A stretch of 64,000 bases of DNA from an uncultured Lachnospiraceae bacterium (GCA_947588995.1 CANPZI010000001.1:124001-188000); one strand, 5' to 3'. Shown: positions 41,700 to 50,991, numbered from the stretch's first letter. The notes: generated by a model from the sequence alone, not told the origin. Numbers and translations: made by a program.

Positions 41700-43078
41700 T
41701 TCTTTTCCCTCCATGCTTGTAATTGTTCCTCTATCCGGGCGATGATCGCGCCGATCTCCTCCTCGGAAGTGCTCTCAATATCGAAGCTGTGATGCGCCTG
41801 CGCTTTTTGCCGCCTCAGCTCCCGCTGTTTCAGGATCCATCTGTTATGGCAGTTTTCGTCTTCCAGCGCCGCTCTGTACCTGCCGTACAGCCAGTCCTGC
41901 CGCTGCAGCAGCTTCTGAACCCTGACGCCCAGAGGCTGTTTCGTCTTATAGGAGCGCAGCTGCTTTCTGGTCAGCGCGTAGGACGGATCCCGCAGGACTT
42001 CCTCCGCCATATCGGCAAACTTGATATAACTCGGCGTATCGTCCACCAGATAGATCTCGTTGATTGCCTCTTTCGCTATGGGAAAAGGTCCTCCCTCTCC
42101 CATCACCGAGCGTCGGAAAGCGTCGTAATCCCTGATCTTATCTCCCTGGCTGACCAGCTTCAGTTCATAGCCCTCCGTCACCTCGTACGGGAACAGAAGA
42201 TAGCACATCTTGTCGGCAAAAAAAGCTTCCACGATGGTAGAACTGTTCCCGGTATAGACCAGATCGCAGGTCAGGATCCACTGTTTGACCGACCTCTCGC
42301 TGATCACACGGAAATTGGCGCACCGCTCCGCCACTTCGGACATGTGCCTGCCGATATGTCCGGGATGAGGCCTGTACACGACCACGATATCCTCCCGCTC
42401 ACGGCACAGCCGCTCCAGCCACTCCAGAATCGTCCGCTCGGACCTCATCATAAAATCATAATAGTCTCTCCACTCTTCCCCATGTTTGCGGCACATGCCG
42501 GCGATGTACTCTTCCGAAAGATTGTCCGCGTAGAACGGCGACGCAAACAGGAGCGTCTTTTTGTCCAATGGCAGGTCATACAGCGGGAACAATTCCTCTC
42601 TGCTCATGTAATAACCCCGAAGCTGCGGACGCAGAAAATCCATGCCCACATGCCCGACCACCTTGATATTGCGCTCGTCCATATGAGCCGCCTCCAGAAG
42701 CCGTCTCTTGTTGGCCGCACCCCAGGACACCCGGACGACTTCCCTGCCGATACCGGTATAATTCTTAAATACGCCGGCCCCCTCATCTCTCGGATAGACG
42801 ATATTCTCCCACTGCATATCGATCACTTTATCAAAAGAGACAAAATCCTTGGTGTGCCATTCCAGCGAGGCGTTCTGGTAACACTGCATCGTCACCGCCA
42901 CCCTGGCGTGGTAGATCGGCTTGACGGCGTTCAGTGCCTCTTCATCCTCGATGTGCTTGATGACCACCGTATATCCCCGCCGTTCCAGCTCATACTTTAA
43001 CAGGCACATATTTTCCAGTTCCCGTACCTTGTGTTCATAGATCATCAGAAAATCTACTTCCTGCATTTGCTTTCTCAT
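41696..43078 (-). CDS. GT-B-like surface carbohydrate biosynthesis protein
   Basis: 460 residues from the ATG at 43078 (AGAGGG upstream). The N-terminal half opens DFLMIYEHKVRELEN and the C-terminal half has VVVYRPHPGHIGRH and LVYTGNSSTIVEAFFADK, giving the look of CDP-glycerol glycerophosphotransferase, KDO-transferase or the surface-polysaccharide GT-B family often found beside NeuA/NeuB genes. The last 80 residues are charged and helical. The gene overlaps the cytidylyltransferase by four bases, which suggests that it uses a CMP-linked product. It could instead be a glycero- or ribitol-phosphate transferase. Confidence 0.65.
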   Translation of the reverse strand: MRKQMQEVDFLMIYEHKVRELENMCLLKYELERRGYTVVIKHIEDEEALNAVKPIYHARVAVTMQCYQNASLEWHTKDFVSFDKVIDMQWENIVYPRDEGAGVFKNYTGIGREVVRVSWGAANKRRLLEAAHMDERNIKVVGHVGMDFLRPQLRGYYMSREELFPLYDLPLDKKTLLFASPFYADNLSEEYIAGMCRKHGEEWRDYYDFMMRSERTILEWLERLCREREDIVVVYRPHPGHIGRHMSEVAERCANFRVISERSVKQWILTCDLVYTGNSSTIVEAFFADKMCYLLFPYEVTEGYELKLVSQGDKIRDYDAFRRSVMGEGGPFPIAKEAINEIYLVDDTPSYIKFADMAEEVLRDPSYALTRKQLRSYKTKQPLGVRVQKLLQRQDWLYGRYRAALEDENCHNRWILKQRELRRQKAQAHHSFDIESTSEEEIGAIIARIEEQLQAWREKK

Positions 43079-43094
43079 GATTCCATCCCTCTGT

Positions 43095-44879
43095 TCAGTC
43101 AAAATATAGATGCGCCGCGCTCAGCACCGTCAACGCCATACTCTTCTCCGTAAAATCCCCCTGCTCAAACATCAGCCTGACATCCCCGGACAATTTCTCA
43201 TCTAATACGCCGCAGACAATCCTGTCGTCAAACATGTTCTGCAGGCACCGCCGCGTCTCTTCACTGTTTGCGAACCAGTAATCCAGCGGATTCATGGAGT
43301 CTGTATTTTCGGTTTTGAGCAGATTGCAGGCAAACTGCCGCAACAGCCTCTGTGTCGTTCTGATTTTCCGGAGCAGAATATGATCCTCTCTCGGCTTGAC
43401 GCCTCCCCATTTTTCCCAGCCGAACTCCGTCGCCATCGGATATTTTTCTTTCATCCAGCGCAGGTAAATACGATGAGCGACTCTGTACGCAAAAGGAAGT
43501 GAAAATACGGTATTCAAAAAATCCACGTCCATAAAAGGCGAAGCCGTCTCCGCATACTGCTGTCTGATCAGATAGGAGGACTGCGCCCCCAGAATGCCTC
43601 TCGTATAGATGGCGAACATCTCCTGACAGGAATATCTGGCGGTCACGGCATCGTCAAACTCATAGGAAAGCCTCTCTGAATGTTTGTGCAGGCCGAATTG
43701 CGGCTTCCCATAATTAAAATCTCTGTCATGATAAAAGGTGGACAGTATGGCATCGCCGATCATGCCGGTATGTTCAATGCCAAAGTCCTCCGTCCGCAGG
43801 GCCGCCAAAAATTGATTGCCGCCGGTAATACCCGAATAGAGCGCCGCTCCGTTATTGCGCCGTACAATCGCATCGACATCGCGCATCCAGCCGATGTCGT
43901 CCAGCGACTTATAGATATACTCATGTCCCAGGCGGCGTGCCACCCTGCCGGAAATTTTTTGATCCGCGTACCCCAGCTTGCTGTAGGACAAGTTGAGCTG
44001 ATCCGTATAGCCCATATCATGGGCGACCCAAGTCACCATCCTGCTGTCCAGACCGCCGCTGATATCCACCAGATGCCTGTAGCCGTATTCCCTGTCCTTG
44101 CCAAACTCCCGGTCAACCGCCTGCCGGAAAGCGGCGTCAACCCGCTCCACCGCCTCTTCTTCCGTCATCTGCACTTCCTGATTCGGAATCATATAATAGC
44201 TTGCTTCCTGCACGGCGCCGTCTCTGATTTCTATGACGCTGCCGGGATACACGCGGCGTATCTGGCGGATAAACGTGCTGTCGTCGATCATATAGCCGTA
44301 AGTGAGCATGTATTTCGCCGCCGTCTCGTCAAAATCATACCGGATGCCGTTGCTCTGCAGCACGCTGACCATATAAGGGATGTGATTGGACAGCATCCAT
44401 CTGTCCCCATCCGCATAGTAATACAGCGCCCGGACCGACACCTGGTCCACATAGGCCGCCACACTGCCCGCGGCTTTGTCCAGCACATAACCGCAGAATC
44501 CGCCCCGAAGCGCCTGCAAAGTCCGCGGCAGTCCCGCTGCCGCCGCGCGGGCAAAAGCCTCCGGCCAGCTTGCGGCAAAATCCCGGATATACTCACTCTT
44601 ATTATAGACATAGCCATCCAAAAAATAAATGCCGCTGCCATCCTCAAAAAGCAGGCCGTCTTCCGGAAATTTGTTCAACAGATTGGCAAACCCGGCATAT
44701 TGCCCCCGTTCTCCGCTCTCCCAGTACATGGCGTTCTTTGGGCGGACAGGCTCACCCGCGCGCAGCTTTATCGTATTGTCCACGCCGGAATCGGGATGTT
44801 CCCGCAGATATTGCATACGCAGACATTCTATATTCAGGTTTCCCGCTGCCAGCCAGCCATGCAGACTTTTCTTTTCCAT
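43095..44879 (-). CDS. Asparagine synthetase-like amide ligase lacking the nucleophile Cys
   Basis: 594 residues. The C-terminal half is a PP-loop ATP-binding synthetase: VDISGGLDSR (271-280) is the pyrophosphate loop, and the rest follows AsnB folds. The N-terminal part aligns loosely with an Ntn glutaminase domain, but residue 2 is Glu, not the required Cys, so glutamine hydrolysis is not expected. Class members without Cys2 (beta-lactam synthetase-like) form amides from other amines or use free ammonia. Lying between the aminotransferase and the CMP-sugar genes, it may amidate a uronic acid carboxyl. Distinguishing this from a scaffold role is not possible by reading. Confidence 0.8.
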   Translation of the reverse strand: MEKKSLHGWLAAGNLNIECLRMQYLREHPDSGVDNTIKLRAGEPVRPKNAMYWESGERGQYAGFANLLNKFPEDGLLFEDGSGIYFLDGYVYNKSEYIRDFAASWPEAFARAAAAGLPRTLQALRGGFCGYVLDKAAGSVAAYVDQVSVRALYYYADGDRWMLSNHIPYMVSVLQSNGIRYDFDETAAKYMLTYGYMIDDSTFIRQIRRVYPGSVIEIRDGAVQEASYYMIPNQEVQMTEEEAVERVDAAFRQAVDREFGKDREYGYRHLVDISGGLDSRMVTWVAHDMGYTDQLNLSYSKLGYADQKISGRVARRLGHEYIYKSLDDIGWMRDVDAIVRRNNGAALYSGITGGNQFLAALRTEDFGIEHTGMIGDAILSTFYHDRDFNYGKPQFGLHKHSERLSYEFDDAVTARYSCQEMFAIYTRGILGAQSSYLIRQQYAETASPFMDVDFLNTVFSLPFAYRVAHRIYLRWMKEKYPMATEFGWEKWGGVKPREDHILLRKIRTTQRLLRQFACNLLKTENTDSMNPLDYWFANSEETRRCLQNMFDDRIVCGVLDEKLSGDVRLMFEQGDFTEKSMALTVLSAAHLYFD

Positions 44880-44904
44880 AGCTCTCCGCCTTCATCTCGC
44901 CGCG

Positions 44905-46044
44905 TCATCCGACAAGCCTCAGATATTCCGCAATCTGATCCGTGACCCTCTCTATCGCTCCCGTCTCCATATAGGGATGGAACGGCAGCGAAAGCACCGT
45001 CCGGCACAACTGTTCGGTATGCGCAAAAGGCCGGTCGTCCTCCGGCAGGAGGCAGCCGGCAAAAGCCTCCTGTCTGTGCAGCGCTTTCGGATAATAAACC
45101 GCCGTGGGAATGGCTCTCTCTCTCAGGAAACTCTGCAGGCCGTCCCTTGTGCCCTCATCCGAAAGCTGTATCGTGTACTGCGCCCAGCTCGAAGTCATCC
45201 CGCTTTTGATCACGGGCGTCTTCACCCGCTCTGCCAGCCTCCGGGTATATTCCGCCGCTATTTGACCGCAGGCTTCCATCTCGCCGTCAAAAAACTTCAG
45301 TTTTTCGAGCAGCACCGCGGCCTGCAGCGTATCCAGGCGCGAATTCATGCCGATTCTGATATTGTCGTATTTATTTTGTCCTTTTCCGTGAATCCGATAG
45401 GAGCGGATCAGGTCAGCCCACTCATCATGATCCGTAAAGACGGCGCCGCCGTCCCCGTAACAGCCAAGCGGCTTCGCCGGAAAAAAGGATGTCGTCGCAA
45501 TATCTCCGAAACCGCACGCTCTCCTCGCTCCTATACGGCCGCCGAACCCCTGCGCGCCGTCTTCCAGCAGCAGCAGCCCGTATTGATCCGTGATCGCCCG
45601 AATCGCCGCAAAATCCGCGGGCTGACCGAACAGATCCACCGCTATCACCGCACGCGGTTTCAAATCCGTATGCCGGATCACATACCGGATCGCTTCCTCC
45701 AGACTCTGCGGACTGATATTGTAAGTGTCCGGCTCCACATCCGTAAAAACCGGTACGGCGCCGACCGTCGGCACAACCTCCCCGCTGGAGAAAAAGGTAA
45801 AGTCCGGAACAAACACCGCATCTCCCGGCCCGATTTCCCACGCCATCAGGGCCAGCTGCAGCGCGTCCGTACCGTTTGCGCACGCGACGCAGTGCTTTAC
45901 GCCCACATACCGCGCCAGCGCTTCTTCCAGTTCTGTGACCTGCCGTCCGCCAATAAACCGCGTGCCTGTCAATACATCCTGTATCGCCGCGTCCAGTTCT
46001 GTCCTGTGCGCCGTATACTGCGCCTTTAAGTCCCGAAACTCCAT
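44905..46044 (-). CDS. wbpE: PLP-dependent 3-aminotransferase, WbpE-like
   Basis: 379 residues from the ATG at 46044, which shares its A with the upstream stop (TGATG) and has AGAGGG nearby. DegT/DnrJ/EryC1 family: CANGTDALQLAL binds the cofactor phosphate, LLEDGAQGFGG holds the PLP Asp, and SFFPAKPLGCYGDGG contains Lys191 for the Schiff base. In Pseudomonas aeruginosa, WbpE transfers an amino group to the 3-keto UDP-GlcNAc-uronic acid made by WbpB. Neighbours of WbpB, WbpD and WbpI type in the same operon make that the best assignment. Symbol by analogy only. Confidence 0.88.
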   Translation of the reverse strand: MEFRDLKAQYTAHRTELDAAIQDVLTGTRFIGGRQVTELEEALARYVGVKHCVACANGTDALQLALMAWEIGPGDAVFVPDFTFFSSGEVVPTVGAVPVFTDVEPDTYNISPQSLEEAIRYVIRHTDLKPRAVIAVDLFGQPADFAAIRAITDQYGLLLLEDGAQGFGGRIGARRACGFGDIATTSFFPAKPLGCYGDGGAVFTDHDEWADLIRSYRIHGKGQNKYDNIRIGMNSRLDTLQAAVLLEKLKFFDGEMEACGQIAAEYTRRLAERVKTPVIKSGMTSSWAQYTIQLSDEGTRDGLQSFLRERAIPTAVYYPKALHRQEAFAGCLLPEDDRPFAHTEQLCRTVLSLPFHPYMETGAIERVTDQIAEYLRLVG

Positions 46045-46643
46045 CAGTCTGCCCTCTGTTTTCTGTCGATCTGCCGGATCGGGCAGATTCCCTGATTCCC
46101 GTCGTCCGCGTATACGCTGCCGCAATCCGGACACTGCAGCCTTTCATTCAGCACCTGTCCGCACTCACACACCCAGCCGATCCGTCTGGCGGGAACCCCT
46201 GCCATCAGCGCGTGCGGCGGCACATCTGCAGTCACCACCGCTCCTGCCGCAATCATGCAGTATCGTCCCAGTTCATGCCCGCACACAACCGTCGCATTCG
46301 CGCCGATCGTCGCGCCCCTGCGGACCAGCGTCCGCCTGTAGCCTGCCCTGCCCTTGGGATATTCCGCCCGAGGTGTCAGGTCATTGGTAAAAACCATGGA
46401 CGGGCCGCAAAACACCCCGTCTTCCAGCTCCACGCCCTCATATACGGAGACATTGTTCTGAATCTTGCACCCGTCTCCGATCACCGCGTGATTGGAAATA
46501 TTGACATTCTGCCCGACCGTGCAGTTTCTGCCTATCTTCGCGCCGCTTTGTACATGGCAGAAATGCCATATTTTAGTTCCCTCGCCGATGGCGACGTCCT
46601 CATCGATATAGCTGCTTTCATGGACAAAATAACGTTCTCTCAT
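46044..46643 (-). CDS. wbpD: UDP-sugar 3-N-acetyltransferase, WbpD-like, with Zn-ribbon tail
   Basis: 199 residues of left-handed beta-helix hexapeptide repeats, opening YFVHESSYIDEDVAIGEGT and including KIWHFCHV, NVNISNHAVIGDG and the active-site-region FTNDLTPRAEYP. This pattern is that of WbpD/WlbB, which acetylates the 3-amino group of UDP-2-acetamido-3-amino-glucuronate. Unlike short forms, a C-terminal tail carries Cys159, 161, 171 and 174 (CECG and CPDCG), a likely zinc ribbon. Its ATG overlaps the stop of the upstream acyltransferase by four bases. Symbol by analogy. Confidence 0.9.
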   Translation of the reverse strand: MRERYFVHESSYIDEDVAIGEGTKIWHFCHVQSGAKIGRNCTVGQNVNISNHAVIGDGCKIQNNVSVYEGVELEDGVFCGPSMVFTNDLTPRAEYPKGRAGYRRTLVRRGATIGANATVVCGHELGRYCMIAAGAVVTADVPPHALMAGVPARRIGWVCECGQVLNERLQCPDCGSVYADDGNQGICPIRQIDRKQRAD

Positions 46644-47572
46644 GCCTTTCCCGTCCCCGACTGCTCTTCTCTCTTCCGTATCACTTTGGCCGGTACGCCC
46701 ACCGCCACTTCACCGTCTCCTATATCTTTCGTCACCACGGAGCCCATACCAACCATGGTATTGCTTCCCACGCTGCACTGATTTTTGACGATACTGCCCA
46801 CCACATACGCATTGCTTCCCAGGTGCACGCTTCCGTATAGCTGAGAGCAGATAACCGTCGCATTCTTCTCTATGTGGTCATTATGCGCGATCACCGTGGA
46901 CGGTGAAATTCTGACCCCGTCTTCGATGATCGTATCGCCCATGGTCCCTCGCGCAATATTGACATGTGAATCGATGAAAACGTCATTTCCTATCGATACC
47001 CCGCCATGGTGCCGGATCATAACCTTGCGGTCATCCTCGCGCTCAAAATACCCGAATCCGTCCTCCCCGATAACCGTCAGAGCGTGTATGACACAATTGC
47101 TGCCAATGCTGACTCTGTTTTTGATCACCACATTGTCCGAGATGACGGTATGATCGCCGATGACGATATCGCCCACAATCGAGCAGTTATTCCCTATCAC
47201 CACATCTTTGCCGATGCGGACCGCGTCGCCGATCACCGTATGGATCCCCGTCTTCTCCGGCACGGCCGAATCGTCAAAAAAGTGATTTAAGACCGAAAAA
47301 AATACTGCTTTCGGAGAATTCGTGACAATCAGTCCGATGTGATCGCCCTGGCAGGCGACAGCCTTATCTGTTACGACAATCCCTGTCCGCATTGGAGAAA
47401 AGTCATAGACTTTCTCCGCAGCGGCATTTTTGATCCAGGTTATGCTGCCGCTTTTCAGGCTGTCTGCCTGACAGTAATCCGTGACGGATATATCCTCCGC
47501 CCCCTGATAGTGTACCGAGTAACCGCTGTTTTCCAAAAATGTCAGGATATCCCTGATATTGATCACCGTCAT
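46640..47572 (-). CDS. LpxD-like N-acyltransferase (LbetaH)
   Basis: 310 residues. An N-terminal domain of about 95 residues with ITWIKN resembles the uridine-binding domain of LpxD, followed by a long series of hexapeptide repeats (VIGDAVRIGKDVVIG onward) and a mixed C-terminal tail. LpxD itself makes lipid A in Gram-negatives, so here it is more likely to put an acyl group, perhaps acetyl or a variant, on an amino sugar nucleotide. It lies between WbpB-like and WbpD-like genes with four-base overlaps on both sides, so a second acylation step in the diamino-sugar pathway is the natural reading. Confidence 0.75.
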   Translation of the reverse strand: MTVINIRDILTFLENSGYSVHYQGAEDISVTDYCQADSLKSGSITWIKNAAAEKVYDFSPMRTGIVVTDKAVACQGDHIGLIVTNSPKAVFFSVLNHFFDDSAVPEKTGIHTVIGDAVRIGKDVVIGNNCSIVGDIVIGDHTVISDNVVIKNRVSIGSNCVIHALTVIGEDGFGYFEREDDRKVMIRHHGGVSIGNDVFIDSHVNIARGTMGDTIIEDGVRISPSTVIAHNDHIEKNATVICSQLYGSVHLGSNAYVVGSIVKNQCSVGSNTMVGMGSVVTKDIGDGEVAVGVPAKVIRKREEQSGTGKA

Positions 47573-48666
47573 ATTTCCCGCGCTCCGCCGAAACGCCCCG
47601 TGAAATCAGTCGTCTTACATTCTCCCAGCGGCAGCCTGACAATGCTGTCCGTCGCCGCGGACTGATAAATCGCCAGTACCAGCTCCAGCGCACGGCGTCC
47701 CGCCGCGGCGTCCACATAGGGCGGCCTGTCCTCCTCGATGGCCGCTATCACATCCGCGTACAGCGGCGTATGTCCATAGCCGTACACATTCGGCGGATTC
47801 TCATGGAACATTCTCTTCACTTCCTCCGGATCATCCAGAATATCCGAAAAGCGCCACTCCTCAATGACATTGACGGACTGGCCTCCGGCCTTGACCGTTC
47901 CTTTCTCGCCGAACAGATACAACGTTTCCTCCAGGTTGCTGGGATAGACATCCGTCGTTCCCTCTATGATGCCGTAAGCGCCGTTCTTAAATCTGATCAG
48001 CGCAATCCCCAGATCTTCCGCTTCAATATAATCATGGTTGAGACGGTCTGTCATGCCGACTACTTCCTCAATCTCGTCGCCCATCATCCAGCGGAGGAGA
48101 TCAATATTGTGAATACACTGGTTCATGAGCGCGCCGCCGTCCTGTTCCCACGTTCCCCGCCATTTGGCCCGGGAATAATACGCATAATCCCGCGTCCATC
48201 TGATATGCGCCGTGCCGTAAAGCATCCTGCCGAAGCGCTCCATCTCGATAGCCTCCCGGATTTTCTGAATGGATTTATTGAAACGGTTCTGATGGCAAGC
48301 GCATACTTTCAGATGCTCCCTCTCCGCCGTCTCTATTATTCTGTCCGCGTCGGCAAGCGACAGAGCGATGGGTTTCTCGATAATCAGATTGGCATGGCCG
48401 ATGGTCATGCAGTCAAGCGCGATCTGCGCGTGCCTGCCGCTCTCCGTCGCAATCGCCACGAGCTCCGGCTTTTCCTGTTCCAGCATCTGCTTATAGTCCG
48501 TGTAGCATTTCACGGAAGCCGGCAGCCTGAACTTCAGTATCTTGTCTTTCATATTGTGCTCGTTGACGTCACAGATCGCCACGATATCCAGATTGTTCTT
48601 CTGTGCCGCCACGATATGGTTCGGCGATATTCTTCCGCATCCTATCAAAGCATATCTCATCATCAT
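47569..48666 (-). CDS. wbpB: Gfo/Idh/MocA UDP-sugar 3-dehydrogenase, WbpB/WlbA-like
   Basis: 365 residues, with several alternative ATGs at the start; 48666 is chosen because AAAGG lies six bases upstream. LIGCGRIS gives the NAD-binding glycine pattern, LIIEKPIAL (about 94-102) the family's EKP motif, and GGALMNQCIHNIDLLRW the catalytic Lys/His-like region. WbpB oxidises C3 of UDP-GlcNAc uronic acid, with WbpE as coupled partner that regenerates the cofactor through 2-oxoglutarate chemistry. The gene stop overlaps the next ATG. Symbol by analogy with Pseudomonas and Bordetella pathways. Confidence 0.9.
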   Translation of the reverse strand: MMMRYALIGCGRISPNHIVAAQKNNLDIVAICDVNEHNMKDKILKFRLPASVKCYTDYKQMLEQEKPELVAIATESGRHAQIALDCMTIGHANLIIEKPIALSLADADRIIETAEREHLKVCACHQNRFNKSIQKIREAIEMERFGRMLYGTAHIRWTRDYAYYSRAKWRGTWEQDGGALMNQCIHNIDLLRWMMGDEIEEVVGMTDRLNHDYIEAEDLGIALIRFKNGAYGIIEGTTDVYPSNLEETLYLFGEKGTVKAGGQSVNVIEEWRFSDILDDPEEVKRMFHENPPNVYGYGHTPLYADVIAAIEEDRPPYVDAAAGRRALELVLAIYQSAATDSIVRLPLGECKTTDFTGRFGGAREI

Positions 48667-48718
48667 CACACGCCTTTCTCCTCCGCAGCCGTCCTGTCCG
48701 TCCTCCGGTTGAAATCTG

Positions 48719-49789
48719 TCAGATCAGCCTCTCCTGCCGCAGTGCGCTTACCATTTTCGCGGCAGCGCAGCCGTCCCCGTAATACTTCGGGCGGTCCTCT
48801 TTCGCGACGCGCGATGCGCCCTGTGCGAACGCAAGCGCCTCCGCCACACTCTCCGCACTCTGCGGATCCACCTTGCGGATCCAGCCATCCTCAAGCAGGT
48901 CCGGCCAGACATCCAGATCCAGCATGAACAGGCACCTGGCTCCCGCAAAGGAAGATTCCTTGGAAACGCCGCCGGAATCCGTCAGAATCAGCCGGGCCCG
49001 GTTCATAAGCCGCACCATCTCCACATACCCTAACGGCTCTGTCATCTCAAAATTAACAATGGATGCGGCTCTCTGCATCAGCTCGTACTCTTCCAGACAT
49101 TTTCTGGTCCGCGGATGCAGCGGACAGATCACTTTGCCGTCCATCTTCTCCACCAGATCGAGAATACTCTCCATGCGCGCCCTGTCCGCGGTGTTCTCCT
49201 GTCTGTGCCAGGTCATCACAATAATTTCTTCCTCCGCAGGCACCGGGGCAATCCGCCCGGCTATGGACAGATACGTATCATACATGATATCGCCGGTCAC
49301 ATATGCGATAGCACCCAGCCCTTCCTGCTGCAGATTCCGCATCGATACCGTATCGGGACAGAAGAGCGCGGAAGACAGATGATCCGTCACAATACGGTTG
49401 CACTCCTCCGGATTGGACTTGTCATGCACCCGCGGCCCCGCCTCCACATGCGCTATGGGAATACACAGCTTGGCCGCTGTCATAGCGCCGGCTGCCGTCG
49501 TATCGGTATCGCCGTACAGGATAACCAGATCCGGGGGATGATCTGTCAGCTCCCTCTCCAGCCCGACCATCATCCTGGCCGTCATCTGCGCATGGCTGCC
49601 GCCGCCTGCAGACAGATTCACATACGGCTCCGGGATCCCCAGCTCCGCAAAGAAGACCTCAGACATGTTCTGGTCGTAATGCTGGCCGCTGTGAATAATA
49701 TTCTGCGCATATCCCGCTTTCTCCAGTTCCCGATAGAGCGGCGCCAGCTTGATAAACTGCGGTCTGTTTCCCACAATATGTGTAATCAT
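48719..49789 (-). CDS. UDP-N-acetyl sugar 2-epimerase (WecB/WbpI-like)
   Basis: 356 residues from the ATG at 49789; AAAGGG lies eight bases upstream. GT-B fold: GNRPQFIKLAPL at the N-terminus, SGQHYDQNMS, HVEAGPRVHDKSNPEE-type segment (here GPR in place of the common GLRS) with conserved Glu and Arg, TWHRQENT and TDSGGVSKES for UDP binding. WecB makes UDP-ManNAc; WbpI makes UDP-ManNAc3NAcA from the gluco form. With WbpB, WbpD and WbpE homologues in the same operon, the WbpI role is favoured, though a hydrolysing or plain WecB role cannot be excluded. Confidence 0.88.
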   Translation of the reverse strand: MITHIVGNRPQFIKLAPLYRELEKAGYAQNIIHSGQHYDQNMSEVFFAELGIPEPYVNLSAGGGSHAQMTARMMVGLERELTDHPPDLVILYGDTDTTAAGAMTAAKLCIPIAHVEAGPRVHDKSNPEECNRIVTDHLSSALFCPDTVSMRNLQQEGLGAIAYVTGDIMYDTYLSIAGRIAPVPAEEEIIVMTWHRQENTADRARMESILDLVEKMDGKVICPLHPRTRKCLEEYELMQRAASIVNFEMTEPLGYVEMVRLMNRARLILTDSGGVSKESSFAGARCLFMLDLDVWPDLLEDGWIRKVDPQSAESVAEALAFAQGASRVAKEDRPKYYGDGCAAAKMVSALRQERLI

Positions 49790-49852
49790 ATGGCTTACCC
49801 TTTCTCCAAATACCGCAAATGTCTCTCCCACGGCATCACCGGTATGGCGCCG

Positions 49853-50980
49853 TCATGCCCTCACATAGTCGACAACCGGCTTCATAACGGCCTCGATGCT
49901 GATGTGCTGCCGCGCGAAACTCCTGATCGAATCAGCCAGCTTCTCTTTGCTTTCCGCAGCCGCTTTCACTCTCTGGTAAAACGCAATGATATCCTCCGTC
50001 TTCACGATGCTCGCATCATTCGGAAATGTTTCGGCATATGGGTAATCCTCCGGCAGAACATCGATCGCACAGCCCGTAATCAGCGGCATGCCTTTGGCGA
50101 GACATTCTCTGGATTTCAGCGCGCCCAGTTTCCCATAGAATCCCACCTTGTAAGTTCCAAAAGAAACCAGCGCTATATCACTGACATTATACAGCTCGTC
50201 CAGTTCTTTCCCGGACATATTGGGATAGAAATGCACATACTCTTCCAGCCGATATCTCCGCACCAGCTCCTGATACACAGGTTTTTCGGGGCCGTCTCCC
50301 ACCAGCCGCAGTTCCACCCGGTACGGCGGCGCAGCCGGCGCATCATAATACTGATGCAGCCCTTCTATGATCCGCTCATATCCGTGGTGCCGCTGCATAT
50401 AGGCCACCCCGATCAATCCGACTTCCCTGTCGTGAAAAACGCCCTCCACCCGGGAGATACTGTCCATATTGATGCCGTTGGTCGTACGGATCGTCGGGAT
50501 GCCGAAAATCTCCCGGTCTTCCGTATAGGTCACGAGCCGGTCCACATACCTTTTCAGCCGGGGGCGATACAGCAGTTCCTTGAAATAAAAAGGCCAGGCG
50601 TTCCACTTCGCAAAATCATCCCTGTCATAGGGATAGGCAAACAGTTCAATCACAATCTTGCAGTGCGGATACAGCTCTTTCAGCTTCTTCCAGAAACGGA
50701 CATAAGCCCGATCCGCCACCGTGCGCCTGACATAGACAAAATCGGGATCCTTAAGCCGTGCCAGAGCCGCTTCATAGTCCCAGCCGATCGAAGCGGTGGG
50801 AAACAGGCCGAGCAGGCGCCGCGCCAAAGAACGGTGAAGCGCCCTGACCTCAATCTCTTCCATCTCAAAACATCTGGCGAACTCTTCCATCTGCATATCA
50901 ATCTTTCTGGCGACACCGATGGACTGCCGTCCCTCAAAATGGATATAATAACCTTTTTTCATCTCCGCACTTTTGTGCAT
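49853..50980 (-). CDS. GT4-like glycosyltransferase
   Basis: 375 residues with a GT-B layout. Early residues GYYIHFEGRQSIGVARK and later VGDGPEKPVYQELV, YNVSDIALVSFGTYK and LKSRECLAKGMPLI give the nucleotide-binding half; the usual E-x7-E is replaced by a variant with KSRECLAKG. Soluble, cytoplasmic. It sits between the HisF-like and the 2-epimerase genes, with the start ATG shortly after the HisF stop. Its position inside the amidino-sugar operon makes transfer of that sugar its most likely task, but this is context only. The start is uncertain by six residues. Confidence 0.85.
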   Translation of the reverse strand: MHKSAEMKKGYYIHFEGRQSIGVARKIDMQMEEFARCFEMEEIEVRALHRSLARRLLGLFPTASIGWDYEAALARLKDPDFVYVRRTVADRAYVRFWKKLKELYPHCKIVIELFAYPYDRDDFAKWNAWPFYFKELLYRPRLKRYVDRLVTYTEDREIFGIPTIRTTNGINMDSISRVEGVFHDREVGLIGVAYMQRHHGYERIIEGLHQYYDAPAAPPYRVELRLVGDGPEKPVYQELVRRYRLEEYVHFYPNMSGKELDELYNVSDIALVSFGTYKVGFYGKLGALKSRECLAKGMPLITGCAIDVLPEDYPYAETFPNDASIVKTEDIIAFYQRVKAAAESKEKLADSIRSFARQHISIEAVMKPVVDYVRA

Positions 50981-50991
50981 ACCTTTCTATA

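Noticed and set aside
43095-44879. Asparagine biosynthesis gene asnB
   Set aside because: The essential nucleophile Cys2 is absent and the gene is inside a glycan operon.
46640-47572. Lipid A gene lpxD
   Set aside because: No other lpx gene is seen and the gene overlaps diamino-sugar genes on both sides.
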